This document shows, piece after piece, positions 7,415 to 17,751 of a DNA stretch of 55,410 nt. Each line of letters opens with the position of its first letter. The stretch's first letter is position 1. Position numbers and translations under genes: made by a program. The notes beneath the pieces are model-generated. The model was given only the letters and a program-made list of their open reading frames with translations, did not search any database and was not told the origin of the DNA. Source of the DNA: Enhygromyxa salina (lineage in GTDB: Bacteria; Myxococcota_A; Polyangia; Nannocystales; Nannocystaceae); contig NZ_PVNK01000017.1 of NCBI RefSeq assembly GCF_002994615.1, forward strand, positions 1 through 55,410, given 5' to 3'.

Positions 7415-9541
7415 CTATTCTAGCGCTCGCGCGATCACCCGCTCGACCGGCGAGGGGTCCGCGCGGCGGTGGTCGAGCGGCGCCTGGAGGTAGACCATCG
7501 GGTTGCCCAAGAATCGGATCCGCGTCGAGGGGTTGGGCGAGGCCGAGTGCAGCATCAGCGGGTGGACCAGGAGCAGGTCGCCGGCCTCGCCCGTGACCTC
7601 GAAGAAGCGCTCGCAGGTCCGGGTGATCGCCGAGCCCGCGTCGTCGTGACAAAAATCGACGCCCTCGGGCGCAGCCGCGAGCGCCCGCGCGACCTTGGCT
7701 GGCGAGTCGAGGGCCAGCCAGCTGTTGCCGCCCGCCGAGCTCAGATCCGAGAACAGGATGAACACCAACAAGCCCGTGCGCAGCTCGTCGATGCGCGTGT
7801 GGGTGCTCGGGGAGTCGAGGTGCCAGCTCTCCTGATCGGGCTCCGGGACCCAGTCCCGCAGCGGCTCGCGGTAGGGGTACTGGGCGATCAGGTTGCTCGT
7901 CCACGAGCGCGTCCGGACCCGGGCGGCGTCGCCGAGCAGCTGAAACACGGCCCGCTCGGCGAAGGGCGAGAACTCGCTGATCGTGAACGAGCGCTCGCCG
8001 AGGACGTCGAGGCGACCCTGCGGCCAGGTCTTGGGATCTTCGGGATCGTAGCCCCGGAGCTTGGCGGCGCGACGCTCGACCTCTCGGCCGCCGAGCCAGC
8101 GGGCAGGATCCTCGCGCAGGCGTCGGTGGGCGCTGGCGACGATCGACTCGGCCAGCGCGCGGGGAAAGGCCCCGCGCAGGTGGACGTAGCCGTCGGCCAT
8201 GAAGCCCTCGATCTGCGCCGCGTCGAGCGAGCGCCCGCTCGCAGCTCGGTGGGCGCCCCTGCCCTTTCGGCCCCGCTCGATCGAGCGCAGCAACAGCTGC
8301 GCGGCCTTGCCGAGATCCACGGCGTCGGCGGCGTGGGTCGCCCGGGCCACGGCTGGGTCGGCGAGGTGGCGGAGCCTCGCGGTCCCGGGGTCCTCGCCGG
8401 GCTCGCGGACCGTGCGGTAGCTGATCGGGCTCGACGAGCGATCGGCCGTCAGCAAGGTCCGCGCGCGCTCGCAAATTCGACCGAGCTGGGCCCGGTCATC
8501 GATCATGCCGCCGTCGACCCACAGCGGCAGCGCGAGCTCGCGGGCCGCGTCGGACAGCAGCCCCGGCGCGAGGGCGTAGAGCTCGACAAAGCGCCGGCCC
8601 GCGCTCGGGTCCGCCTCGCCGCGCGCGCTCGCCACGAGCGCGCGGAGGAGCTCGGTGATCGCGTTGTCGGGCTCGCGCTCGGCTGCGCGGGCGAGCGCCT
8701 CGCTCGCGGCGTCGAGATGCCGGGCCCGCTCACTGGCCTCGGGGTCGAGGCGCGTCGCGAGCTCGAGCAGCGCCTCGCCGCGGACACGCCACGCCCGCGC
8801 GCTCGCGCTCGCGTCGAGACGCCGCCGCGTGACCGCCTCGAGCTCGCCTCGCGCCAGCGCCAGCGCCATCCGCTCGTCGAGCGGGCCCGTGTCGTCGCCG
8901 AGCAAGCGCGCGGCCTCGTCGAGGCGACCGCAAACCATGGCCAGCCGCGCGAGCAAGCCCCGAACCACGACCGAGCCAGGCGCGCGAGCCTCGAGAGCCT
9001 CGAGCCGCGCGCCCACGTCCTCGGGTCCATGCTCGCCCAGCCGGGCCCACGCGCGCTCGCCCTCGGCCTCGACCGACGCCCCCGGACGAGCCCCGCGCGA
9101 GGCCTGCAGGCCCTGGATGTGCGCGCGAAGATCTCGAACCCCGAGCTCGGCGAGCGCACGCTGGGCCTCGCGCTGGTCCGCCGTCCACCCGAGCCGCGCG
9201 GCCCGGGCAACGAGCACGCGCAGGGTCTGAGCGGCCATGTAGCGGTGACGCCGGGCCACGCCCTCGAGCAGCGCCAGCGCGCGATCGTAGTCACGCGTGA
9301 CATAGAGGATCAGCGCTCCGGTCAGCTCGACGAGCTCGTGGGCCGGGACCTTGGCCAGCGCCGCGTCGACGTCGGCCCGAGCCCGCGCCAGCGCGCCGCG
9401 CCGACACCACGCGATCGCCCGCAAGATGTAAGCCCGGGTCCCGAGCTCGTCTTGGATCTCCTGCGACAACCACGAGTCGAGCTCCTCGACGCTCGCCCGA
9501 GCGAGCGCGCGCAGCTCGTCCGCTCCCTGTGAGGCCGCCAC
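7415..9541 (-). CDS. TPR-like domain fused to phytanoyl-CoA dioxygenase-like (PhyH) domain
   Basis: A 708-residue protein. Residues ~1-370 are Ala/Leu/Arg-rich helical pairs resembling degenerate tetratricopeptide repeats (for example AYILRAIAWCRRGALARARADV). Residues ~450-700 form a PhyH-type Fe(II)/2-oxoglutarate dioxygenase: FMADGYVHLRGAFP at the entry, the HxD iron site in SWHLDSPS (His574, Asp576), distal His660/His665 in LVHPLMLHSASPN, and the 2-oxoglutarate-binding Arg in STRIRFLGNP. It would hydroxylate an unknown substrate, with the TPR part possibly presenting it. The start is a GTG. The fusion to a long TPR region is unusual for this family. Confidence 0.78.
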   Translation of the reverse strand: MAASQGADELRALARASVEELDSWLSQEIQDELGTRAYILRAIAWCRRGALARARADVDAALAKVPAHELVELTGALILYVTRDYDRALALLEGVARRHRYMAAQTLRVLVARAARLGWTADQREAQRALAELGVRDLRAHIQGLQASRGARPGASVEAEGERAWARLGEHGPEDVGARLEALEARAPGSVVVRGLLARLAMVCGRLDEAARLLGDDTGPLDERMALALARGELEAVTRRRLDASASARAWRVRGEALLELATRLDPEASERARHLDAASEALARAAEREPDNAITELLRALVASARGEADPSAGRRFVELYALAPGLLSDAARELALPLWVDGGMIDDRAQLGRICERARTLLTADRSSSPISYRTVREPGEDPGTARLRHLADPAVARATHAADAVDLGKAAQLLLRSIERGRKGRGAHRAASGRSLDAAQIEGFMADGYVHLRGAFPRALAESIVASAHRRLREDPARWLGGREVERRAAKLRGYDPEDPKTWPQGRLDVLGERSFTISEFSPFAERAVFQLLGDAARVRTRSWTSNLIAQYPYREPLRDWVPEPDQESWHLDSPSTHTRIDELRTGLLVFILFSDLSSAGGNSWLALDSPAKVARALAAAPEGVDFCHDDAGSAITRTCERFFEVTGEAGDLLLVHPLMLHSASPNPSTRIRFLGNPMVYLQAPLDHRRADPSPVERVIARALE

Positions 9542-9574
9542 GCCACGATGGTCGCCAAGTCTGCCGCCCAGCGC

Positions 9575-9606
9575 CAGGAGGTCAGGAGGTCAGGAGGCCA
9601 GGAGGT
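9575..9606. repeat. 8-base tandem repeat CAGGAGGT x4
   Basis: Four head-to-tail units (CAGGAGGT, CAGGAGGT, CAGGAGGC, CAGGAGGT) lie between the stop of the leftward lipoprotein gene and the GTG of the leftward dioxygenase gene. On the transcribed strand they read CCTCCTGA/CCTCCTGG. The array ends exactly at the lipoprotein stop codon. It may be a slippage-prone spacer; no function is shown. Confidence 0.7.
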
Positions 9607-10238
9607 CAGTGGACCGCAGCGACCGCGTCGAGATCGAAGCCGCCCGCGCCCTGGTTGCCCGGGTCGCAGTAGCTGATCTCGCCCTTCGAATCCCAGTACT
9701 CGCTGCTGCGGTCGAGGATCCGCACGAAGCGGACCTCGGCGGGCGCGTCGGCGAGCGCGCTCAGATCGAAGCCGTCCCCACCCGCGCGGGCCGGATCCGT
9801 CGGATCGATGTCGGCCCCGGGCAGCGCGAGGGTCGGGCTCACGCCTGCGCAGCCCTCGAGCGACTCGGGCGCACACGGGAACACCGACCAGCGCTCGCCG
9901 TCGGCGCTGACGGCGACCTCACCGGGCTCGGGGAAGTCTTCGGTGAACGGGTTCTCGAACACGATGAAGTCGACGCCGGGCCGATCGACGATCCCCGGCG
10001 GGTCGAACTCGACCACGATCGAGCCGCCGCAGCCGAGGCTCGCTACGTCGTAGATCCCACCCGGCGGCCCGAGGACCACGTCCGGGAGCCCCTCGTGGCC
10101 AAAGGTGGTGGCCTCGGCTGGCGTGAACTCCACGACCGCGTCGGCGTAGGGATCGCTCCCCTCGTCATCGGCCGTGCACGCGCCCAGCTGCGCGAGGGTG
10201 ATCAGCAGCACGATCGTCGTGGGCCTGAGTGTCGACAT
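9606..10238 (-). CDS. Secreted lipoprotein, cell-surface type
   Basis: A 210-residue protein. The ATG at 10238 is chosen because MSTLRPTTIVLLITLAQLGACTADD gives a complete lipoprotein signal with lipobox LGAC; a longer upstream frame exists but would bury it. The mature part contains VDFIVFENPF, VAVSADGERWSVFPC and VRFVRILDRS, matching a family of extracytoplasmic beta-sandwich proteins common in myxobacteria and Bacteroidetes. The precise role is unknown. It lies upstream of and co-oriented with the TPR-dioxygenase gene. Confidence 0.72.
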   Translation of the reverse strand: MSTLRPTTIVLLITLAQLGACTADDEGSDPYADAVVEFTPAEATTFGHEGLPDVVLGPPGGIYDVASLGCGGSIVVEFDPPGIVDRPGVDFIVFENPFTEDFPEPGEVAVSADGERWSVFPCAPESLEGCAGVSPTLALPGADIDPTDPARAGGDGFDLSALADAPAEVRFVRILDRSSEYWDSKGEISYCDPGNQGAGGFDLDAVAAVH

Positions 10239-10377
10239 GGAGCCTCGCTCGGAGCGCGAGCGCTCCTCGATAGCGCCGCACCGAACGCCCGTCAACGACG
10301 CTCCCAACCATCGCCTGTGCTAACGTCCCGAGCGTGAGCACGGGTGGCGTCCCAGCCAGCGCCCTCCCGAGCTCGTC

Positions 10378-10592
10378 GACGAGGCCGTGTCCATCGCGAT
10401 GGAGCTGATCGAGGGCCCGACCCTCGACTTCCAGATCGCCGACGCGGTCGCCAAGGGCCGCCTGCTCCCGCCGCCCAGCCACGCCCACGTGCCCGGGTGG
10501 ATCCGCGACCTGCTCGAGCGCGGGCTCGCCAGCAGCCCCGAGCAGCGCCCCCTTCAATGCGCTCGCTCCTGGCCTCGCTGCTGTTCAGCTTC
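10378..10592 (+). pseudogene. Remnant of a Ser/Thr protein kinase C-lobe
   Basis: The + strand encodes SIAMELIEGPTLD, the hinge of a Hanks kinase, running straight into AVAKGRLLPPP and VPGWIRDLLERGLASSPEQRP, the very end of the C-lobe. The catalytic loop, DFG and APE segments are deleted. A further frameshift in the C-run just after EQRP moves the last piece (PSMRSLLASLL) to the next frame. Phrases such as VPGWIR and MRGLE also occur in the WD40 kinase at 39.9 kb, so this is a decayed paralogue. It lies immediately upstream of an intact kinase gene. Confidence 0.65.
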
Positions 10593-10645
10593 AAGATCAT
10601 GCGCGGCCTGGCCTCGGCGCGCGTGACAACGATAAGGTGGCTCCA

Positions 10646-11596
10646 GTGAGCCCCGAGCCCGCAGCCCAGGAAGACGCTCCGATCGGAGAAGAGCTCGACA
10701 AGATCGACCTCGCGCCCGGGACGATGATCACCCAGTCGAAGGCCTACAAGGTCGTCGGTCACCTCGGCGAGGGCGGCTTCGGCAAGGTCTACAAGGTCTT
10801 CGATCCCATCATGAACCGCTACGTGGCGCTCAAGATGATGAAGATGAACGTGCCCGAGGAGGAGCGTCGCCGCTTCCGCCAAGAGGCCCGCCTGTGCGGC
10901 ACCTTCATGCACCCCAACCTCATCCGCACGCTCGAGGTTGGCACGACCAAAGAGCAGGGGCTGTTTTGGTTTGCGATGGAGTACCTCGAGGGCTCCGATC
11001 TGCTCGGGTACTTGAACCGCGGCCAGACCCTGACCTTCCCCCAGCTGCGCGAGGTCTTCACCCAAACCCTCCACGCCCTGACCCACGTCCACGCCCGCCG
11101 CTTCGTCCACTGCGACATCAAGCCGGCCAACATCTTCGTGGCCACGGACCTCTACGACCCCGGCCTCCGCCTGGTCAAGCTGATCGATTTTGGCGTCGCG
11201 CGGGATCTATCCGACGACAGCCCGCCGCCGAGCCGCCGGATCATGGGTGATCCCTTCTACATGCCGCCGGAGCAGACCTACGCCAACCCGACCCTCGACG
11301 CCCGCTCCGACCTCTACGCCCTCGGCATCACCTTCTACGAGCTCGTGACCGGCGGCCATCACCCCTTCGAGGATCTGTTCGAGGAGCACCCCCGCGAGGC
11401 CCTCCTCGCCCAGCGCGAGCGCATCCCCCAGCCGCCGAGCACCTTCATGGGCCCCGACGTCGACCCCGAGCACAAGAGCGACGTCGACGGCTTCTTTGCG
11501 ACCGCGACCGCCAAAGACCCCAACGAGCGCTTTCCCAGCGCCGAGATCATGAGCCGCGCGCTCGCGCACGTCGTCGATCCGCAGCCCGCCTCCTGA
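10646..11596 (+). CDS. Hanks-type serine/threonine protein kinase (non-RD)
   Basis: A 316-residue soluble kinase with no membrane segment. The glycine loop is GEGGFGKVY, the ATP-anchoring Lys is in VALKMMK, the catalytic loop is VHCDIKPANI, the metal site is IDFGVARD, and the P+1 anchor is FYMPPEQT. The usual HRD is HCD, so this is a non-RD kinase, often not controlled by activation-loop phosphorylation. The GTG at 10646 is preferred because AAGG sits 8 bases upstream; a GTG at 10637 adds three residues. It would phosphorylate Ser/Thr on unknown cytoplasmic targets. Confidence 0.88.
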   Translation: MSPEPAAQEDAPIGEELDKIDLAPGTMITQSKAYKVVGHLGEGGFGKVYKVFDPIMNRYVALKMMKMNVPEEERRRFRQEARLCGTFMHPNLIRTLEVGTTKEQGLFWFAMEYLEGSDLLGYLNRGQTLTFPQLREVFTQTLHALTHVHARRFVHCDIKPANIFVATDLYDPGLRLVKLIDFGVARDLSDDSPPPSRRIMGDPFYMPPEQTYANPTLDARSDLYALGITFYELVTGGHHPFEDLFEEHPREALLAQRERIPQPPSTFMGPDVDPEHKSDVDGFFATATAKDPNERFPSAEIMSRALAHVVDPQPAS

Positions 11597-11695
11597 GCTG
11601 CTCGCTCCGCGCGCGGCCCGTCCGTGGGCGCAGGAAAATCGACCGTCGAGGGCGTGTCCCGAGCCCTCTTCTGGCAGGCCACGCAGCCCGGGCTG

Positions 11696-12595
11696 CTAGA
11701 GCTTGGTGAGCTCGCCGGTCTTGGGCGCGACCTCCCACTCGCCGCCCGCGGCGTCGACGATCTTGACCGGCTTCTTGGTCACCGTCGCAATCGCGACCGC
11801 CCGCGCGACGGTGCTCGGACCGACCGACTGTGCTGAGGTCGTGAGCGGCAGCTTGCTGGTCGCGTCGCCCGCCAGCTGCAGCTCCGACTTGACGATCTCG
11901 ACCGGCTGCTTGCGCTTGCTCGGATCGTGAACGGTGTACTCGATGTCGGGCGACTGGTCGTCGGCGCCGATCATGTAGACCCGGGTCTGGCGCAGCCCCG
12001 TCGGCTCCCCGCCAGCGACGACCTGCTCACGAAAGGTGTAGGCGACCCAGCGGGCCTCGGGGTACTCGGCCGCGGCGGCGCCCTGGGCGACGAGCAGCGC
12101 GGCGATCGTCCGGCGCTGCTCGCCGTCGGGCTTGCCGTCGAGCTCTTGCGGATCGAGGGCTTCGTCGGGATCGAGGGTCACCGACGCGATCACCCAGTTG
12201 CGGGCCTCGCTGGCGCTGGCTTGACCGTCGGCGAGGTCCTCTTCGTCCCACCGGTAGTACGCGACCTGGCCCGAGCTGCCGCCCGGATCGACCGACGCGA
12301 TCGAGACGAACTTGGCCGCGGTCACCCCGACGAAGCCAGCGAACGCCCGATCCCCGAGACGCATCGCCCGCTGCATCCGCCAGATCGTCATGCCCCGCGC
12401 GTGGACCCCGGCGAGGTCGCCGTCGTCGAGCGCGAACGGGATCGCCGCCATGTCGGCCGACGACGCGTCCTCGTAACCGGGCACCGTCACCTCATCGGGG
12501 CTCGCGTTTGAGCCCCCACCACCCGACTTGTCGCAAGCGGACACGCCAAGCAGCATCGAGACCGCGAGGATGGAGACCTGGCTTCGGCGCCACAC
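11696..12595 (-). CDS. Lipoprotein of unknown function
   Basis: A 299-residue protein with a classic lipoprotein signal, MWRRSQVSILAVSMLLGVSAC, followed by a Gly/Ser linker. The mature domain mixes strands and helices (AAKFVSIASVDPGGSSGQVAYYRW, GLRQTRVYMIGADDQSPDIEY) and ends in a short repeat-like strand, IVDAAGGEWEVAPKTGELTKL, that resembles a PepSY-type or peptidase-propeptide-like tail. No family is recognised with confidence. It stands alone between a kinase gene and a repeat-filled gap. Confidence 0.75.
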   Translation of the reverse strand: MWRRSQVSILAVSMLLGVSACDKSGGGGSNASPDEVTVPGYEDASSADMAAIPFALDDGDLAGVHARGMTIWRMQRAMRLGDRAFAGFVGVTAAKFVSIASVDPGGSSGQVAYYRWDEEDLADGQASASEARNWVIASVTLDPDEALDPQELDGKPDGEQRRTIAALLVAQGAAAAEYPEARWVAYTFREQVVAGGEPTGLRQTRVYMIGADDQSPDIEYTVHDPSKRKQPVEIVKSELQLAGDATSKLPLTTSAQSVGPSTVARAVAIATVTKKPVKIVDAAGGEWEVAPKTGELTKL

Positions 12596-12615
12596 AAACC
12601 CAAGCGTATCTTTCT

Positions 12616-12823
12616 TTAGACCCCCCCGGCCACCTTAGACTCTGCCACGCACTGCCGCTGCGCGGCAGGTCGCGCCCTCGCTGCGCTCGGTCGCTCGGTG
12701 GGCTGGTTGTGAGCTTCGCGGCGGTGTGTGTGGCCCCCTAGAAGGGGGCTTGTTCAGCTGTGGGCGGAGGTGGTGCTCGGTGGGCTGGTTGTGAGCTTCG
12801 CGGCGGTGTGTGTGGCCCCCTAG
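12616..12823. repeat. Intergenic repeat family C (TTAGACCCCCCC ... CCCCCTAG)
   Basis: The gap between the lipoprotein and lon is built from repeats. A unit beginning TTAGACCCCCCCGG contains CTCTGCCACGCA and then GCTCGGTGGGCTGGTTGTGAG. The segment GCTCGGTGGG...GGCCCCCTAG is present twice (starting at 12693 and 12775). The first copy continues as CTAGAAGGGGGCT; the second is interrupted at its CTAG by the element below. A related copy lies at 52304-52430 and a diverged one near 26573-26650. A TAAGGCCCCCCC/GGGGGGTCTAAGG inverted repeat at 13002-13027 lies just after the lon stop. Confidence 0.8.
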
Positions 12824-12920
12824 CAGCCCGGGGTGCAATGCCTCGCGGCATTTTGGCTTCGCGCCCTCGGCGAAAATTCCGGCGCGAGGCGACACGATGC
12901 ATTGCACTCCGGGCTGCTAG
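12820..12920. mobile_element. 101-base palindromic MITE-like element bounded by CTAG (family B)
   Basis: The ends are near-perfect inverted repeats: CTAGCAGCCCGGGGTGCAAT on the left and ATTGCACTCCGGGCTGCTAG on the right, with a GC-rich centre able to fold. The flanks GGCCCCC and GAGGGGGCT match an uninterrupted GGCCCCCTAGAAGGGGGCT about 82 bases upstream, so the insertion appears to have duplicated CTAG. It encodes nothing. A second copy in the opposite orientation begins at 55284. Confidence 0.7.
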
Positions 12921-13030
12921 GAGGGGGCTCAAAACGCGCTTGCGAGGACGCTGCCGACGCTCGAGGCTGGTTCGCATCCCCACCCTCGACGCCGGTTCGC
13001 CTCTAAGGCCCCCCCAGGGGGGTCTAAGGC

Positions 13031-15499
<2,469 letters not shown>

Positions 15500-15550
15500 G
15501 ACTCCGCAGCGACCGCCAAGGCTGTTCAGCCTGGGGCCGTGGCCGAGGAA

Positions 15551-15579
15551 ACGCTAGCACCGGGGCCAGAGGTGGTCAA
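15551..15579 (-). promoter_or_regulatory. Candidate sigma-70-like promoter for lon
   Basis: On the reverse strand, TTGACC (5 of 6 to the -35 consensus) is followed after 17 bases by TAGCGT, a weak -10, about 50 bases upstream of the lon ATG. The rest of the 291-base gap to the next gene shows no reading frame or repeat that can be supported. No CIRCE-like or clear heat-shock element was found. Prediction by eye only. Confidence 0.3.
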
Positions 15580-15790
15580 ACCTCGCGCATGCCTGAAAAC
15601 AGCCGTTTCTTGCTAGTTACCGCGGTTTTGGCGGCACCCCCCGGTCCCCGCGGCCCCACGCCCGGATAGCTTTGCGCACGTGCGACGGGGCACCGACGCC
15701 GCCAGTCGCGGCCTCCCCGTCCGGCAGGTTCCGGGCGAGTCCTCGCGAACCGGCCCGTGAACCGAGTACTGGGCGAGCTCGGGCTCTCGG

Positions 15791-17026
15791 TCAACCAGGC
15801 GGCGGGCTCGTGAACCACCGCCACAAGCGGGCGACCGCGGCCCCCGTCAGCACCGTCCACGGCACCCCGGGCTCGCCGGTCAGGGCTCCGAGGGTCGCGG
15901 CCATCTCGAGCAGGGGCGCGCCCTGAAGCCACGAGGGCATAGTCACTCCGAGCCGCTTGATCAGCGCCGCCGAGCGCGGCAGCTCCAACACGCGAGCGTC
16001 GTCACCGCGCAGCCGGGCCCGGGCGTGAGCCAGGGACAAGAGCGCCGCGACACCGCCGACGGCCAGCAAGACCAGCGCGGCGACGTTGGACCGGTCGGTC
16101 TCGGCCACGAGCACGTAGGTCAGGCAGACCATGAGGGTCGCGTGAGCCAGGGGTCGCGTGGCCCCGGCGAGGGTGTCGCCTGGGACCCAGATCTCGGGCC
16201 GGCCATACTCGTCGCGCGGGTTCATGGCCTCGTCCCGCAAAAAGCGCAGCGGCGCGAGCAGGCGCGAGACGTGGACGCCGATCAGCAGCAACGCCCCGGC
16301 CAGGACCAGCGTCGCCCAGGTGTTGGCCAGCGCGACTGGCCCCGAGGCCAGCGCGACCCCGAGCGCGAGCAGCTCGAGCTGGGCGACCGCGAGGTTCGAC
16401 CGGGCCAGCCAGCGCAGCGTCCGAACGCTGATCTCGCGGTGCCAGCGCGACTCCCCGGCCAGGCTGCGGTGGACGTGCTCGGTCTCGGTCCCGCGCCAGC
16501 CGCTGGTCCGCGAGCGCCGGGCCTCGGTCCGCAGCACCAGCCACTCGGCGCGCTCGATGTCCTCGTCGTAGACCACGCGCGCGATGTCGTCGGGGCCGAG
16601 GCCCTCGGGCCAGTCGAGCTCCTCGGACACGGGCATGATCGCCGGCATCGCGCCGAGCTCCCCGGCGAAGAAGCCCGCCGGGCGCGAGACCCCGTCATAG
16701 AGGCTGAAGCGCTCATCCGGCTCGAGCGGGTGCTCGACCATCAGGCGCAACAACTGCGGATCGACGAAGGTGCCCTCGAACACGACCAGCCCCGGCCCCG
16801 AGAGCTCCTCGCCGATCGCAGCCTCGCGGGCGCGGTCGGGCGCGACGGCCAAGCCCGGCGCGCCCACCACCTCCGAGAAGCCCGCCTCGCGCGCCGCCGA
16901 GGTCGTGCGCTGAGCCAGCGGGATGCCCATCAAGGGCGCGGCGAGCCGGGCGCGCGCCTCGGGATCGGGCAACAAGACCAGGGTCGGCCCGCCCGCGGGC
17001 GACTCCGGCGCGAGCTCATCAGCCAA
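15791..17026 (-). CDS. Nucleotidyltransferase-like domain fused to a membrane domain
   Basis: A 411-residue protein. The first ~190 residues resemble a sugar-nucleotide/MobA-type fold: TLVLLPDPEARARLAAPLMG followed by GIPLAQRTTSAAREAGFSEVV, then LSGPGLVVFEGTFVDPQLL. The canonical Lys/Arg of the signature and metal-binding Asp are not obvious, so it may be inactive. Residues ~205-400 contain about four hydrophobic segments. The layout recalls bifunctional inositol-phosphate cytidylyltransferase/CDP-alcohol transferases, but I see no DG-AR-D motif of the CDP-alcohol family. Its start overlaps the HAD gene stop by 8 bases, so the two are probably co-translated. Confidence 0.6.
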   Translation of the reverse strand: MADELAPESPAGGPTLVLLPDPEARARLAAPLMGIPLAQRTTSAAREAGFSEVVGAPGLAVAPDRAREAAIGEELSGPGLVVFEGTFVDPQLLRLMVEHPLEPDERFSLYDGVSRPAGFFAGELGAMPAIMPVSEELDWPEGLGPDDIARVVYDEDIERAEWLVLRTEARRSRTSGWRGTETEHVHRSLAGESRWHREISVRTLRWLARSNLAVAQLELLALGVALASGPVALANTWATLVLAGALLLIGVHVSRLLAPLRFLRDEAMNPRDEYGRPEIWVPGDTLAGATRPLAHATLMVCLTYVLVAETDRSNVAALVLLAVGGVAALLSLAHARARLRGDDARVLELPRSAALIKRLGVTMPSWLQGAPLLEMAATLGALTGEPGVPWTVLTGAAVARLWRWFTSPPPG

Positions 17027-17711
17027 GCATCACCGCCCGCAAGAACGCGGCGTCGAGGCGCTCGAGGCCCTCGACGACCCGGTGGGCCTTGCGCTGATCT
17101 TGACGGCCCGGGTCGCCGACCGGCCGGTTGGCGGCCGCGGTCGCGACCACGCGCATGCCCGCCGCGAGGCCCGACTCGATGCCGGCCTCGCTGTCTTCGA
17201 ACACCACACACCGGGCGGGCGCAACCTCGAGCTGGACCGCCGCCGCGAGGTAGCCGTCGGGCGCAGGCTTGCCGCGGGGGTAGTCCTCGGAGCCGAGGTA
17301 CATGCGCAGGTGCTCGGCGATCCCGAGCAGCTCGATCGCCTCGGCGAGCTCGGCCCGGCACGAGCCCGAGACGACCGCGACCGGCACGTCGAGCTCGACG
17401 AGAGTCGAGACCAGCTCGCGCGCGCCGTCGAGCACCGTCAAGTCGATGCCTTCGGCGCGGAGCTCGGCGCGCATCGCGATCGAGCCAGCTTGCATCGTCT
17501 CGAGATCGACGCCGACGCGCTCGGCGACGCGGAGCTCGGCGTAGATCTCCTGCCACGCGTGGCCGATCACGAAGTTGCGCTCACGCGCGTCGAGCTCGAC
17601 GCCGCGCGAGGCCATGTAGCGGGTGATCGCTTGCTGGTAGACGGCCTCGCTGTCGACGAGGGTCCCATCCATGTCGAAGAGCACGGCTGCCGGGAGCATC
17701 GGCCCGAGCAT
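17019..17711 (-). CDS. HAD-superfamily hydrolase (phosphatase/beta-phosphoglucomutase-like)
   Basis: A 230-residue protein with motif I AVLFDMDGTLVDSE (nucleophile Asp13, acid/base Asp15), motif II VAVVSGS, motif III Lys in YPRGKPAPDGYL, and motif IV VFEDSEAGIESG. The cap region after motif I is helical, as in subfamily I phosphatases and phosphoglucomutases. The ATG at 17711 is chosen for the GGAGA five bases upstream; a longer frame reaches into the preceding lipoprotein gene. It would dephosphorylate a small phosphate ester; the substrate is unknown. It is coupled to the downstream membrane protein gene. Confidence 0.85.
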   Translation of the reverse strand: MLGPMLPAAVLFDMDGTLVDSEAVYQQAITRYMASRGVELDARERNFVIGHAWQEIYAELRVAERVGVDLETMQAGSIAMRAELRAEGIDLTVLDGARELVSTLVELDVPVAVVSGSCRAELAEAIELLGIAEHLRMYLGSEDYPRGKPAPDGYLAAAVQLEVAPARCVVFEDSEAGIESGLAAGMRVVATAAANRPVGDPGRQDQRKAHRVVEGLERLDAAFLRAVMLG

Positions 17712-17751
17712 AGGTCTCCATCTCGGAGATGGCGAGAGGCCCCAGCGCAGA

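Noticed and set aside
12616..13030. Insertion sequence with a transposase
   Set aside because: The block consists only of short repeats; no frame over about 50 codons with transposase motifs is present.
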